Of a stretch of 64,000 nucleotides of DNA, positions 1 through 8,111 are shown one piece after another (position 1 is the first letter of the stretch; each line of letters opens with the position of its first letter). The notes under the pieces are model-generated. The model did not search any database. It saw only the letters and a list, made by a program, of their open reading frames with translations, and was not told the origin of the DNA. Where the stretch lies: assembly GCA_009691705.1 (NCBI GenBank), contig SIAR01000004.1:1-64000 (forward strand), in the 5' to 3' direction. Source of the DNA: Phycisphaerales bacterium. Its GTDB lineage: Bacteria; Planctomycetota; Phycisphaerae; Phycisphaerales; SM1A02. Made by a program: the position numbers and the translations under genes.

Positions 1-312
1 CGACGAGCGGCGAAGCCGCGAGGCGCCGAGTCAGTCGCGCATTTCGGGCGTGAGGCGAGGTGCATGCGCTCGGGCATGCGACCGAGCCGAATGGCTGAAA
101 TGCGCAGCGCGCGAAATCGGCGCAGCCGAGTTCGTGCGCACCTGGCCCAAGCGATGCGCAGCGCAGGACTCGACGACGAGCGGCGAAGCCGCGAGGCGCC
201 GAGTCAGTCGCGCATTTCGGGCGTGAGGCGAGGTGCATGCGCTCGGGCATGCGACCGAGCCGAATGGCTGAAATGCGCAGCGCGCGAAATCGGCGCAGCC
301 GAGTTCGTGCGC
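1..312. repeat. Two perfect direct copies (1-139 and 174-312) of a 139-bp GC-rich sequence; may extend left of the window
   Basis: cgacgagcggcgaagccgcgaggcgccgag...cagccgagttcgtgcgc is identical at offset +173; lies 3' of the minus-strand tRNA. Confidence 0.95.
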
Positions 313-372
313 GGGGGGAGCAAAGCGAAAAGACCGCGCGGCGCAGCGGCGCCGACGCGGGATTGAGCAAGC

Positions 373-443
373 TCCCCCGACTGGACTCGAACCAGTAACC
401 TGGCGGTTAACAGCCGCCCGCTCTACCATTGAGCTACGAGGGA
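373..443 (-). tRNA. tRNA-Asn(GTT)
   Basis: Cloverleaf on minus strand: TCCCTCG...anticodon loop CTGTTAA...GGTTCGAGTCC...CGGGGGA; acceptor stem pairs; CCA not encoded. Confidence 0.95.
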
Positions 444-581
444 ATGAGGGCTGAAAGATAGCAGCGTGCGGCGATCCGTCAACTTTCGAGCGCGTTGCGG
501 CATTCACTGGTGCATCACTTGCCCTCCACTTGCGCGGCAACGATTTCTGCGTACACTTCGCGACTCGATCTGGAGCCCACT

Positions 582-824
582 ATGAAGCCTGATATCCATC
601 CAAAGTACTACCCCGAATGCAAAGTCAACTTCCGCGGACAAGTCGTGATGACTGTGGGCGCGACTGTTCCAGAGTTGAACGTCGAAGTCTGGTCTGGATC
701 GCACCCCTTCTACACGGGTCAGAAGACCTTTGTTGACACAGCGGGTCGCGTCGAGCGCTTCCAGCGCAAGTTTGCCGGCGGATACTTCGCCAAGGGCAAA
801 GATGCCACCGCGGCCAAGAAGTAG
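582..824 (+). CDS. rpmE: 50S ribosomal protein L31
   Basis: MKPDIHPKYYPECKVNFRGQVVMTVGAT...SGSHPFYTGQKTFVDTAGRVERFQRKF is characteristic of L31; internal ATG of the ORF used as start. Confidence 0.95.
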   Translation: MKPDIHPKYYPECKVNFRGQVVMTVGATVPELNVEVWSGSHPFYTGQKTFVDTAGRVERFQRKFAGGYFAKGKDATAAKK

Positions 825-847
825 CACCCGCCATCCCCAAACAACTC

Positions 848-881
848 AACACCGTGCCTTTTCAGGCACGGTGTTTTCTTT
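848..881 (+). terminator. Rho-independent terminator after rpmE
   Basis: AACACCGTGCCT-TTTC-AGGCACGGTGTT followed by TTCTTT. Confidence 0.85.
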
Positions 882-896
882 GTATGGTCGCTGTCG

Positions 897-1976
897 ATGT
901 CAACCCCTCCAGACAACCTCGTTCGCAAACTCGTCGAAATCGACAACGAGTTCGAGGCGCTCACCGCCGCAATGGAGGATGGCGCGGTCTTGGCAGATCA
1001 CCGTCGCCTGCGAACAATTGTGATTCGTCGCGCCTCACTCGAAGAGATGGTCAATCGATGGCGACGGTGGAACGCCGCCGGAATCGAACTCGCTTCATCG
1101 ATCGAACTCGCCGCCGACAGCGACGCATCGATTGCGGCAATGGCGCGCGAAGAGCGCACACAACTCGAAGTTGAACGGTCGCAGATCATCGAGTCGCTCG
1201 TGCGCGATCTCGTGACCGCCGATGACCGTGCAGTCGGCGAGATCATTCTCGAAGTTCGCAGCGGAGTTGGCGGCGACGAAGCGAGTTTGTGGGCGGGCGA
1301 TCTCGTCTCGATGTATCAACGCTACTGCCAGAGCCGGGGATGGACCTGGGATGAACTCGAACTCAAAGCAGGCGATGCGGGTGGCATCAGTCACGGAGTT
1401 TTCGAGGTCACCGGCGTGGGCGTGTGGAGTGCTCTGGGTTACGAGGGTGGAACGCACCAAGTGAAGCGCGTACCAGCAACCGAAGCACAAGGACGCGTGC
1501 ACACTTCGACGGCAACAGTCGCCGTGCTTGCCGAACCTGAAGAGGTCGCCGATGCGGTCGATCCTGCCGAGGTGAAAGAGATCATGACGACGGCGCAGGG
1601 TCCTGGCGGACAGAATGTGAACAAGGTTGCTACGGCGGTGCAACTGATTCATCTTCCTACTGGCATTGAGGTGCGCATGCAAGAAACGCGCAGCCAATTG
1701 CAGAACCGTGACAAAGCTTGGAGACTTTTGCGGGCCCGTGTCTACGAACTGCGTCGGGCAGAAGCTGCCGCACGCCGCGCCGACGAGCGAAGCGCAATGA
1801 TCGGGTCGGGAAGTCGCGCTGAAAAAATTCGCACATATCGTGCGAAGGAAAACGTCGCCGTCGATCACCGCATCGATGAGAGTTTCAATCTGACTGAGTT
1901 ACTCGCAGGACGGATGCACCGCTTGCTCGACGCACTTGCGCTCAAAGACATCGCTGACCGCATTCAGCGGCTATGA
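897..1976 (+). CDS. prfA: Peptide chain release factor 1
   Basis: GPGGQNVNKVATAVQLIHLPTGIEVRMQETRSQLQNRDKAW contains the GGQ motif; RF1/RF2-type length (359 aa) and placement after L31. Confidence 0.95.
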   Translation: MSTPPDNLVRKLVEIDNEFEALTAAMEDGAVLADHRRLRTIVIRRASLEEMVNRWRRWNAAGIELASSIELAADSDASIAAMAREERTQLEVERSQIIESLVRDLVTADDRAVGEIILEVRSGVGGDEASLWAGDLVSMYQRYCQSRGWTWDELELKAGDAGGISHGVFEVTGVGVWSALGYEGGTHQVKRVPATEAQGRVHTSTATVAVLAEPEEVADAVDPAEVKEIMTTAQGPGGQNVNKVATAVQLIHLPTGIEVRMQETRSQLQNRDKAWRLLRARVYELRRAEAAARRADERSAMIGSGSRAEKIRTYRAKENVAVDHRIDESFNLTELLAGRMHRLLDALALKDIADRIQRL

Positions 1977-2401
1977 GTTTGCCCGATTGCTTCGATCCAC
2001 TGGGCGAGAAACTTCTCCGTGAACACTTGGACGGCGCGCGCCGTGGTCGCCGCATCGACTCCGCTCAGCACGACGCGCGGATCGCTCGCGACGCGATCGA
2101 GTTGAATCTCGTATTCACCATCCACCACGAGCGCTTGCGGCAAGCGCGATGCGAGGTGTGCCACAGCAGCATTTGTGTGGATGGTTCCGAGCGCGATGGC
2201 GGGAGCAGCGACGAGCGCTGGATCGTTCAAGTACCAAAGGTCGGTGACGATCTGAGTGCGTGCGGCGCGTCCACCGCCAGAATCTTCGGCAGCAAGGGCT
2301 GATTCGAGTTGTTTCTGAAATCGATAGGCAAGCGGTCGGTCGTCGCGCTCTGCCTGGGGATGCGATCCGACCACGATAAGTATGACAGTTGCTGCACTCA
2401 T
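1964..2401 (-). CDS. Hypothetical protein
   Basis: 145-aa ORF, 4-bp overlap with the next minus-strand gene; no family recognised. Confidence 0.55.
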   Translation of the reverse strand: MSAATVILIVVGSHPQAERDDRPLAYRFQKQLESALAAEDSGGGRAARTQIVTDLWYLNDPALVAAPAIALGTIHTNAAVAHLASRLPQALVVDGEYEIQLDRVASDPRVVLSGVDAATTARAVQVFTEKFLAQWIEAIGQTHSR

Positions 2402-3504
2402 GGTCGCACGCTCGCGATCACTTCGAGATCTGCCGAGTGCGTTGAAGACTTGAGCACAATTGGCAACACGAGAATGCCAACGAAATCTGCCACGGGAGTC
2501 ACTGTGACGAAGACATTGAGTGTGCCATCCTTTCCTGGTTCGGTGCGGGCGAGCGCGACTGAAGCATCAGCGCTCGTCGTCGAGACCGATTCGACCGTGA
2601 GCAATCCGTTGCTCAATGTAAAGCGCGCTTCTTTCGAGCTCATTGCGGGGATCAATCCAAGGTTGCACCTTGTGTCCGCAAACAGAATCCGTGGTTTCTT
2701 CAGAGCCCGTTCACTACGCACGCGCACATCGACGACTCCAGCTCCGGGCGCATCCGTCTCGATCAGCAAATGCGATGGAAGATCTTTGGCAGAGGCGGTG
2801 AGGTCGTACGCGACAACATACGAATTGCGAGGCGCTTCATTCTTCTCGTCAAATCCCTGAACAGAAAATCCGGTACCCCCCCTTTCACTCAAGATTCGAA
2901 ATGGCTTTCGGTCGATCGCTTCGACGATCAGCCGTCCTGTGAGATTCTTCTGCTCGATCGCGTTGATGTACGGAGGCACCACGCGCACCGGAAGCGAGAC
3001 CTCGCCCTTCACCGCGATGTCGAGCGCGCGGGCGAAGCCATCCACTGTGACTTTGACTGATGAGCGTCGAACTCCCATCGCGGGCGCCCCATCGAGTTTG
3101 ATCGTGATCGTCTCACTCTGACCGGGAGCGATCTGTTTGCCAACGATGTCGTCGATGGTGGTGCACTTGCAGGACGCGACGACGGCGTTGATCGTCACAG
3201 ACTTGCTGCTTGTGTTTCGCAGGGTGACCTTGCCCTCGCCTGGAGTGTTTGGGGGGAGGAACCCCAAATCGAGCGCGATCGGATCGGCAACTAGCGGCGG
3301 CGGCTCTGCAACCGACCTCGAAGCGGGGCGTTGCGCAGGGGCGATGGGTGGCGTCGCAGGCGTCGTTTGGGCGCGTGCAACCGATGCGGTGGCGAGTACT
3401 AAAACGCCCATGATTAAAGCAAAAAATGGCGTGTCAGCGTGCAAGAGTGGACTGGTTCGCAACTTCCGATAACTTGTGTTTTTGGTCATTGGGGGCTCAT
3501 TCAT
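2398..3504 (-). CDS. DUF1573 domain-containing exported protein
   Basis: DLGFLPPNTPGEGKVTLRNTSSKSVTINAVVASCKCTT...IAPGQSETITIKLD is DUF1573-like; N-terminal signal/TM segment. Confidence 0.8.
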   Translation of the reverse strand: MNEPPMTKNTSYRKLRTSPLLHADTPFFALIMGVLVLATASVARAQTTPATPPIAPAQRPASRSVAEPPPLVADPIALDLGFLPPNTPGEGKVTLRNTSSKSVTINAVVASCKCTTIDDIVGKQIAPGQSETITIKLDGAPAMGVRRSSVKVTVDGFARALDIAVKGEVSLPVRVVPPYINAIEQKNLTGRLIVEAIDRKPFRILSERGGTGFSVQGFDEKNEAPRNSYVVAYDLTASAKDLPSHLLIETDAPGAGVVDVRVRSERALKKPRILFADTRCNLGLIPAMSSKEARFTLSNGLLTVESVSTTSADASVALARTEPGKDGTLNVFVTVTPVADFVGILVLPIVLKSSTHSADLEVIASVRP

Positions 3505-3629
3505 GAATCAGAAACAGTGGACACCACTCTCCCATTCGGCGCAAACGATCGAGGGGGCTGACAAAAATAATTCTGATTTTTTTGCAACCAGATTTTACAA
3601 ATCCCAATTCGGGGATATTGTGAGAGTGC

Positions 3630-3752
3630 GGGTGAAAGTCCGCGTCAGCCAACACGAAAGATCGGAGAAAGACCCCGATCAGTTCAGTTGACTGACCAAC
3701 CATGCCCTTTTCCCTCCCTCCGCCCCCGAGCCTTGTGCTCGGGGGTTTTTTT
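3630..3752 (+). ncRNA. Candidate small RNA
   Basis: Promoter-like TTTACA-16 nt-TATTGT just upstream; hairpins GCGG-GTGAAAGT-CCGC and GATCGG-AGAAAGACC-CCGATC; ends at a strong plus-strand terminator with no plus-strand CDS directly upstream. Confidence 0.35.
3723..3752 (+). terminator. Rho-independent terminator
   Basis: CCCCCGAGC-CTTGT-GCTCGGGGG-TTTTTTT. Confidence 0.85.
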
Positions 3753-3789
3753 GTCGCTGTGTGAATCGAAACCGCCCCTTCTCACCACC

Positions 3790-4320
3790 CTATTGCAGCG
3801 TCTTCTCCAGTACTTCGAAGTACAAGTCGTCGCGCCGGGGCAATCCAGAACGCGGTTCGCCATAGGGAAAGCTCTCGCGCGCGCCGGTGAGCGCATACCC
3901 CCGTCGGAGGTACCACGCGATGAGTGTGTCGCGCTGACCGATCACTGTCATGCGCGCAACTGCATGATGCAAGTCATCTCGGATGATGCGCTCGGCTTCG
4001 AGCAGCACCGATCGACCAACACCGCCACTCTGCAGATTCGGCCGCACACTAACCATTCCGATGTACCCCGCACTCTTGATGTCATCGATTCGCACGCACG
4101 CAATGACCTCTCCTTTGCGCAAGGCGAGCCGAATGCGAGAATTCTCGCCTTGAATCAGCCCTGAGATCTCTTGGGGATCAGTTCGCTGGCCATCGAGCAA
4201 CTCTGCTTCAGTCGTCCACCCGGCGCGACTCCCCTCTCCGCGGTATGCACTCTCTATCAGTGCGACGACCTCCACCACATCGTCCAGAACAGCATCGCGA
4301 AACGTGAGGGGATCAACCAT
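3790..4320 (-). CDS. GNAT-family N-acetyltransferase
   Basis: TFRDAVLDDVVEVVALIESAYRGEGSRAGWTTEAELLDGQRTD...IGMVSVRPNLQSGGVGRSVLLEAERI matches GNAT acetyl-CoA-binding motif A. Confidence 0.85.
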   Translation of the reverse strand: MVDPLTFRDAVLDDVVEVVALIESAYRGEGSRAGWTTEAELLDGQRTDPQEISGLIQGENSRIRLALRKGEVIACVRIDDIKSAGYIGMVSVRPNLQSGGVGRSVLLEAERIIRDDLHHAVARMTVIGQRDTLIAWYLRRGYALTGARESFPYGEPRSGLPRRDDLYFEVLEKTLQ

Positions 4321-4362
4321 CGCCGCGATCTTATGGATCAGGCGCCTACGACGCGTTCAAAG

Positions 4363-4686
4363 TCACCGAGTGCCTGGTAGCGCCGTCACGAATCTAATCT
4401 TGAAGTCGGCCAATGCCGTGACCTTCTGAATCTTGAAGTCTGGAAGCGCCGTCACGATCTGCCACTTTCCTACGGAATTTGGAAGTGCCGTCACCTCTTG
4501 CACTCGCAAGTCTTCGAGTGCGGTGACGACCTCAACCTTGTAGTCCGCGAACGCCGTTACATATTGAATTTTGCCGTAGATCTTGCTGAGATCTGGCTTT
4601 GCTGGAGCAGTTGTTGCTCCACAAAACTGCATGAGTGCAACCGCGACCAAGACCATGAATGGCAATCGAGCGAGCGACTTTTGCAT
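4363..4686 (-). CDS. Small secreted repeat protein, probable 7(1) septoil knot domain
   Basis: Signal peptide followed by repeats IQYVTAFADYKVEVVTALEDLRVQEVTALPNSVGKWQIVTALPDFKIQKVTALADFKIRFVTALPG. Confidence 0.6.
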   Translation of the reverse strand: MQKSLARLPFMVLVAVALMQFCGATTAPAKPDLSKIYGKIQYVTAFADYKVEVVTALEDLRVQEVTALPNSVGKWQIVTALPDFKIQKVTALADFKIRFVTALPGTR

Positions 4687-4789
4687 GATGCGTTCCTCTG
4701 CGGATGTGGCGAGCGTGACAGCGACTCGTCGATGGTAGCCCCCCGCCGCCGCAATCAGCGCATGCGACCGATTGAGTTACGATCGGATG

Positions 4790-6592
4790 ATGGCATCGAA
4801 AACCACGCTCGCGCGCGCCCTTCAGGATGCCGAGCAGGGCCGAATGGGCGCTGCACTCGCGACACTGCGCGTCGCGGTCAATCGTGATCCCAAGGACTAT
4901 GAGGCGGTGCAGATTTTCGGAATGCTCTTGCTCTGGTCGGGCGAACTGACTCAGGCGCTTCACCACTTTGGCCGGTGCGTTACTGCGGCTCCGGGCGTGG
5001 TTGCATTTCGCAACAACTACGCCAATGCGTTGATGAACGCGGACCGCGTTGCAGATGCCGTCACACAATTGCGCGCTGCGATCGAAATCGATCCCAGTTA
5101 CGCGATGGCATACCTGGGACTCACCATCGCCTGCGCTCAGGTTGGCGATTCGGTCGCGGGAATTGCCGCTGGTCGTCGCGGGCTCGTGCTGAAACCAGAT
5201 TGGCCCGAGCTTTCGCGCAACCTCGCAAGCGTCCTCAAAGATGCGGGACAGATCGACGAGGCACTTTTCGAGTTCAACCGCGCGATCGCGAAACATCCGC
5301 GAGACGCTGGACTTCGCTCGGGATTCCTGTGGGCGCTCAATTATTCCGACGAGCCGGTCTCGTTCGCGGCGAACGCTCACCGCGAGTACGCGCAGTGTGT
5401 GCGCAAGAGCTGCGCCGCCGCGCGAACCGATCCCGCACCCGACCGGCCCCTTCGCATTGGCGTCCTTTCCGGCGACTTTCGCACGCATTCGGTGGCTTTC
5501 TTCGCCGAACCGTTCATCCGCGACGCTCCAACGGATTGCGTGCTGACACTCTTCTCCGACGGCAAGCCCGATCCCCGCGACGCGATGCGTACCCGTTTCA
5601 TCGAACTCGCGCGGGAGTGGATCGACGTTGGCGCGCTCGGCGATGAAGCCCTTGACGCAGCGATTCGAAGTCGCAAGATCGATGTACTGGTCGAACTCGG
5701 CGGACACTCTTCTGGTGGTCGACTCGGCGCCCTCGATAACGCTCCCGCCCCAGTGATTGTGAGCGCCATTGGCTATCCGAACACGACGGGGCACCCGGCC
5801 GTTGGATGGCGCATCGTTGATTCGATCACCGATCCCATCGGCAGCGATGCGCACTGCACAGAGCAGCTCGCGCGAATCGATCCCTGCTTTCTCTGCTACT
5901 GCCCACCTGCGCAATCGCCGCAACCCGCGCTGCCCAGTGAAGAGGCACCGATCACCTTTGGATCGTTCAACATGACTCCCAAGATCTCGCCGCGCACGAT
6001 CGCACTTTGGTCTGCGACTCTAAAGGCAGTGCCGGGATCGCGCCTGCTGCTCAAGAGTAAGTCGATGGCGGATGCCGGCACCCGCGCGCACATGTTGGCC
6101 CTGCTCGAGCGCGGCGGTATCTCACCGGCGTGCGTCGACGTCGTGGCATACACCGCTGGATTGCAAGAGCACCTCGCGCTCTACGCGCGCGTGCATGTTG
6201 CGCTCGACACGACTCCGTACAACGGCACAACGACGACGTGCGAGGCGCTGTGGATGGGAGTGCCAACACTCACACTTCTGGGAGATCGGCACGCGGCGCG
6301 GGTGAGCGCAAGCCTGCTGACTGCGGCGGGTCACGAAGAGCTCATCGCACACACGCAATTAGAGTTTGTCGATAAGGCGCGCGCACTCGCGACCGATCGC
6401 CCACGACTCACGACATTGCGATCAACACTGCGCGACGACCTGCTCGGCTCGGCACTCTGCGATCAGCACGCATACGCCCAGCGTTTTCACGCTGCTCTGC
6501 GCACTGCCTGGCGCACCTGGTGCGCCGCGGTGTGCGCGTATCCCGCCGAGACCGCGATCGCTGCACCGAGTGTCGGCGGAGTGTCGAACTGA
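4790..6592 (+). CDS. TPR-containing O-GlcNAc-transferase-like glycosyltransferase (GT41/SPINDLY type)
   Basis: N-terminal TPR repeats; C-terminal RIGVLSGDFRTHSVAFFAEPFI...DVLVELGGHSSGGRLGALDNAPAPVIVSAIGYPNTTGH...ITFGSFNMTPKISP. Confidence 0.88.
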   Translation: MASKTTLARALQDAEQGRMGAALATLRVAVNRDPKDYEAVQIFGMLLLWSGELTQALHHFGRCVTAAPGVVAFRNNYANALMNADRVADAVTQLRAAIEIDPSYAMAYLGLTIACAQVGDSVAGIAAGRRGLVLKPDWPELSRNLASVLKDAGQIDEALFEFNRAIAKHPRDAGLRSGFLWALNYSDEPVSFAANAHREYAQCVRKSCAAARTDPAPDRPLRIGVLSGDFRTHSVAFFAEPFIRDAPTDCVLTLFSDGKPDPRDAMRTRFIELAREWIDVGALGDEALDAAIRSRKIDVLVELGGHSSGGRLGALDNAPAPVIVSAIGYPNTTGHPAVGWRIVDSITDPIGSDAHCTEQLARIDPCFLCYCPPAQSPQPALPSEEAPITFGSFNMTPKISPRTIALWSATLKAVPGSRLLLKSKSMADAGTRAHMLALLERGGISPACVDVVAYTAGLQEHLALYARVHVALDTTPYNGTTTTCEALWMGVPTLTLLGDRHAARVSASLLTAAGHEELIAHTQLEFVDKARALATDRPRLTTLRSTLRDDLLGSALCDQHAYAQRFHAALRTAWRTWCAAVCAYPAETAIAAPSVGGVSN

Positions 6593-6681
6593 TTGAAACT
6601 CTGCGACCCAAATCCCACGACTGCCCCCTTGCTGTGCGCTCGCCGACGCCGTCGCCACCAGCATGATGAGTGTGAGAAAGA

Positions 6682-7467
6682 GTGTCAGTCAGTCTTTGTT
6701 GTGCACGAGAATTCCAGTCGTGTTTCGATGCTAGCCTTGAATGGATAAAAACCAACCATTATCGCTCCGCGTCTTGGATTGCGCTTCATGCTCACGGGTT
6801 AACTTTCGCTGCAGCGCTCATCGCACTCACTCTGGCGACCGCTTGCACTTCAATCGCGCCACAAATTGATGGGATGCAGCAGGCGACTGCCCGCGAGGAG
6901 CTGCTCGCGGGAAATCGCCGTTTTCTTGCGGCAGGAATGCATTCGCACATGTTGCATGCAGAACGCGTCGTCCACACTGGTGTGTTTGGGCAGAGTCCAT
7001 CGGTGGGGATTCTCAGTTGCTCAGACTCGCGCGTGCCACCAGAGATCATTTTCGATCAGGGCATCGGTGAGGTGTTCGGCGTACGCGATGCTGGCAATTT
7101 CGAAGATGTGGGGGCAACGGCAACATTCGAGTACGGCGTTGCCGCACTTGGCGTGCACACGATTACGGTGCTCGGCCACACCAAATGCGGTGCGATAGAC
7201 GCGACCGTCAGTGGACAGCAACTGCCTGGCAATATGCCCGCGATCACCGCCGCGATCGCTCCAGGTCTCGTTGAATTCATGAAGTCAACGGCAGCTTCGG
7301 GCGCGAAGCCTGACCTCACTGCCGCCTCTGAGGCCAACGCGCGCTGGCAAGCGCAGCAACTGATGGCGCGCAGTGCGTTACTCCGAGCCGCGCGCGCGAG
7401 TGGATCGCTCACGCTGCTAGCGGCGATCTATGACGTCGACACCGGAGTCGTGCGGTTTCGCGATTGA
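6682..7467 (+). CDS. Beta-class carbonic anhydrase, probably exported
   Basis: ILSCSDSRVPPEIIFDQGIGEVFGVRDAGN...VLGHTKCGAIDA has the Cys-Asp-Arg / His-x-x-Cys zinc motifs; hydrophobic N-terminus. Exact start uncertain. Confidence 0.88.
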   Translation: MSVSLCCAREFQSCFDASLEWIKTNHYRSASWIALHAHGLTFAAALIALTLATACTSIAPQIDGMQQATAREELLAGNRRFLAAGMHSHMLHAERVVHTGVFGQSPSVGILSCSDSRVPPEIIFDQGIGEVFGVRDAGNFEDVGATATFEYGVAALGVHTITVLGHTKCGAIDATVSGQQLPGNMPAITAAIAPGLVEFMKSTAASGAKPDLTAASEANARWQAQQLMARSALLRAARASGSLTLLAAIYDVDTGVVRFRD

Positions 7468-7498
7468 GTGAACGAGCTTTGAGTCGCAGCCGCACCCG

Positions 7499-7873
7499 TC
7501 AGTCACGCATTGAGTTGCTTCGGTTTTGACTGGGTGGGACGCAGGGTTTGCCCAACATTCCACGCGTCAGAGCCCATCGTTCGAAGGGCCAGGTCGTGAA
7601 AGGCGGAATCGCAGCGATCAAGGCGACGGCCGTGGTGGACGTGCTCCAGCGATACTCCTTGGCCGCATGAGAGGTCGCAACGAGGTAGACGATGAAAAGC
7701 GCGCCGTGAATCGGTCCCATTATCTGCACGCCGATTGCGTCGTGCACCACCAGATACTTGAAGCACATGCCAGCAAGCAATCCAGCCCACGACCACGCTT
7801 CGGCAATTGCCGCGAGTCGAAATCTGCCGCCGGTGGTTTCTGTCATCTGTACGAGTGTGTTGATTGTGTTCAT
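7499..7873 (-). CDS. DUF3817 integral membrane protein
   Basis: FRLAAIAEAWSWAGLLAGMCFKYLV...GPIHGALFIVYLVATSHAAKEYRWS. Confidence 0.75.
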   Translation of the reverse strand: MNTINTLVQMTETTGGRFRLAAIAEAWSWAGLLAGMCFKYLVVHDAIGVQIMGPIHGALFIVYLVATSHAAKEYRWSTSTTAVALIAAIPPFTTWPFERWALTRGMLGKPCVPPSQNRSNSMRD

Positions 7874-7918
7874 GGATGGCTCGAGTCAGCGATCGTAATC
7901 ACCCTAAACGGCACGCGG

Positions 7919-8053
7919 GTGACAGATTTTCGGAGTTCGCAGAAGCGCTTGTGCTCACAGGTGCGCCAGCAGATCAAACTCGTTGGAGCAGTCTGGGGAG
8001 TACATGTTCTGGCAGTGACACTGCTGATTCTCTGCCTCTGGCTCTGGGGATAG
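7919..8053 (+). CDS. Possible 44-aa small membrane protein or gene remnant
   Basis: GTG-start frame V(M)TDFRSSQKRLCSQVRQQIKLVGAVWGVHVLAVTLLILCLWLWG*, one clear TM helix. Confidence 0.25.
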   Translation: MTDFRSSQKRLCSQVRQQIKLVGAVWGVHVLAVTLLILCLWLWG

Positions 8054-8111
8054 TTGAATCTCACGTTGGGCGGCGGCGAACCGCGCAGTGCCACTTCTGT
8101 ACCCTCGCAGC

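Noticed and set aside
1095-1868. 257-aa minus-strand ORF
   Set aside because: Lies antisense inside prfA; no family resemblance.
4532-5923. 463-aa minus-strand ORF
   Set aside because: Antisense to the well-supported TPR-OGT gene; Arg/Cys-rich, no recognisable motif; a high-GC shadow ORF.
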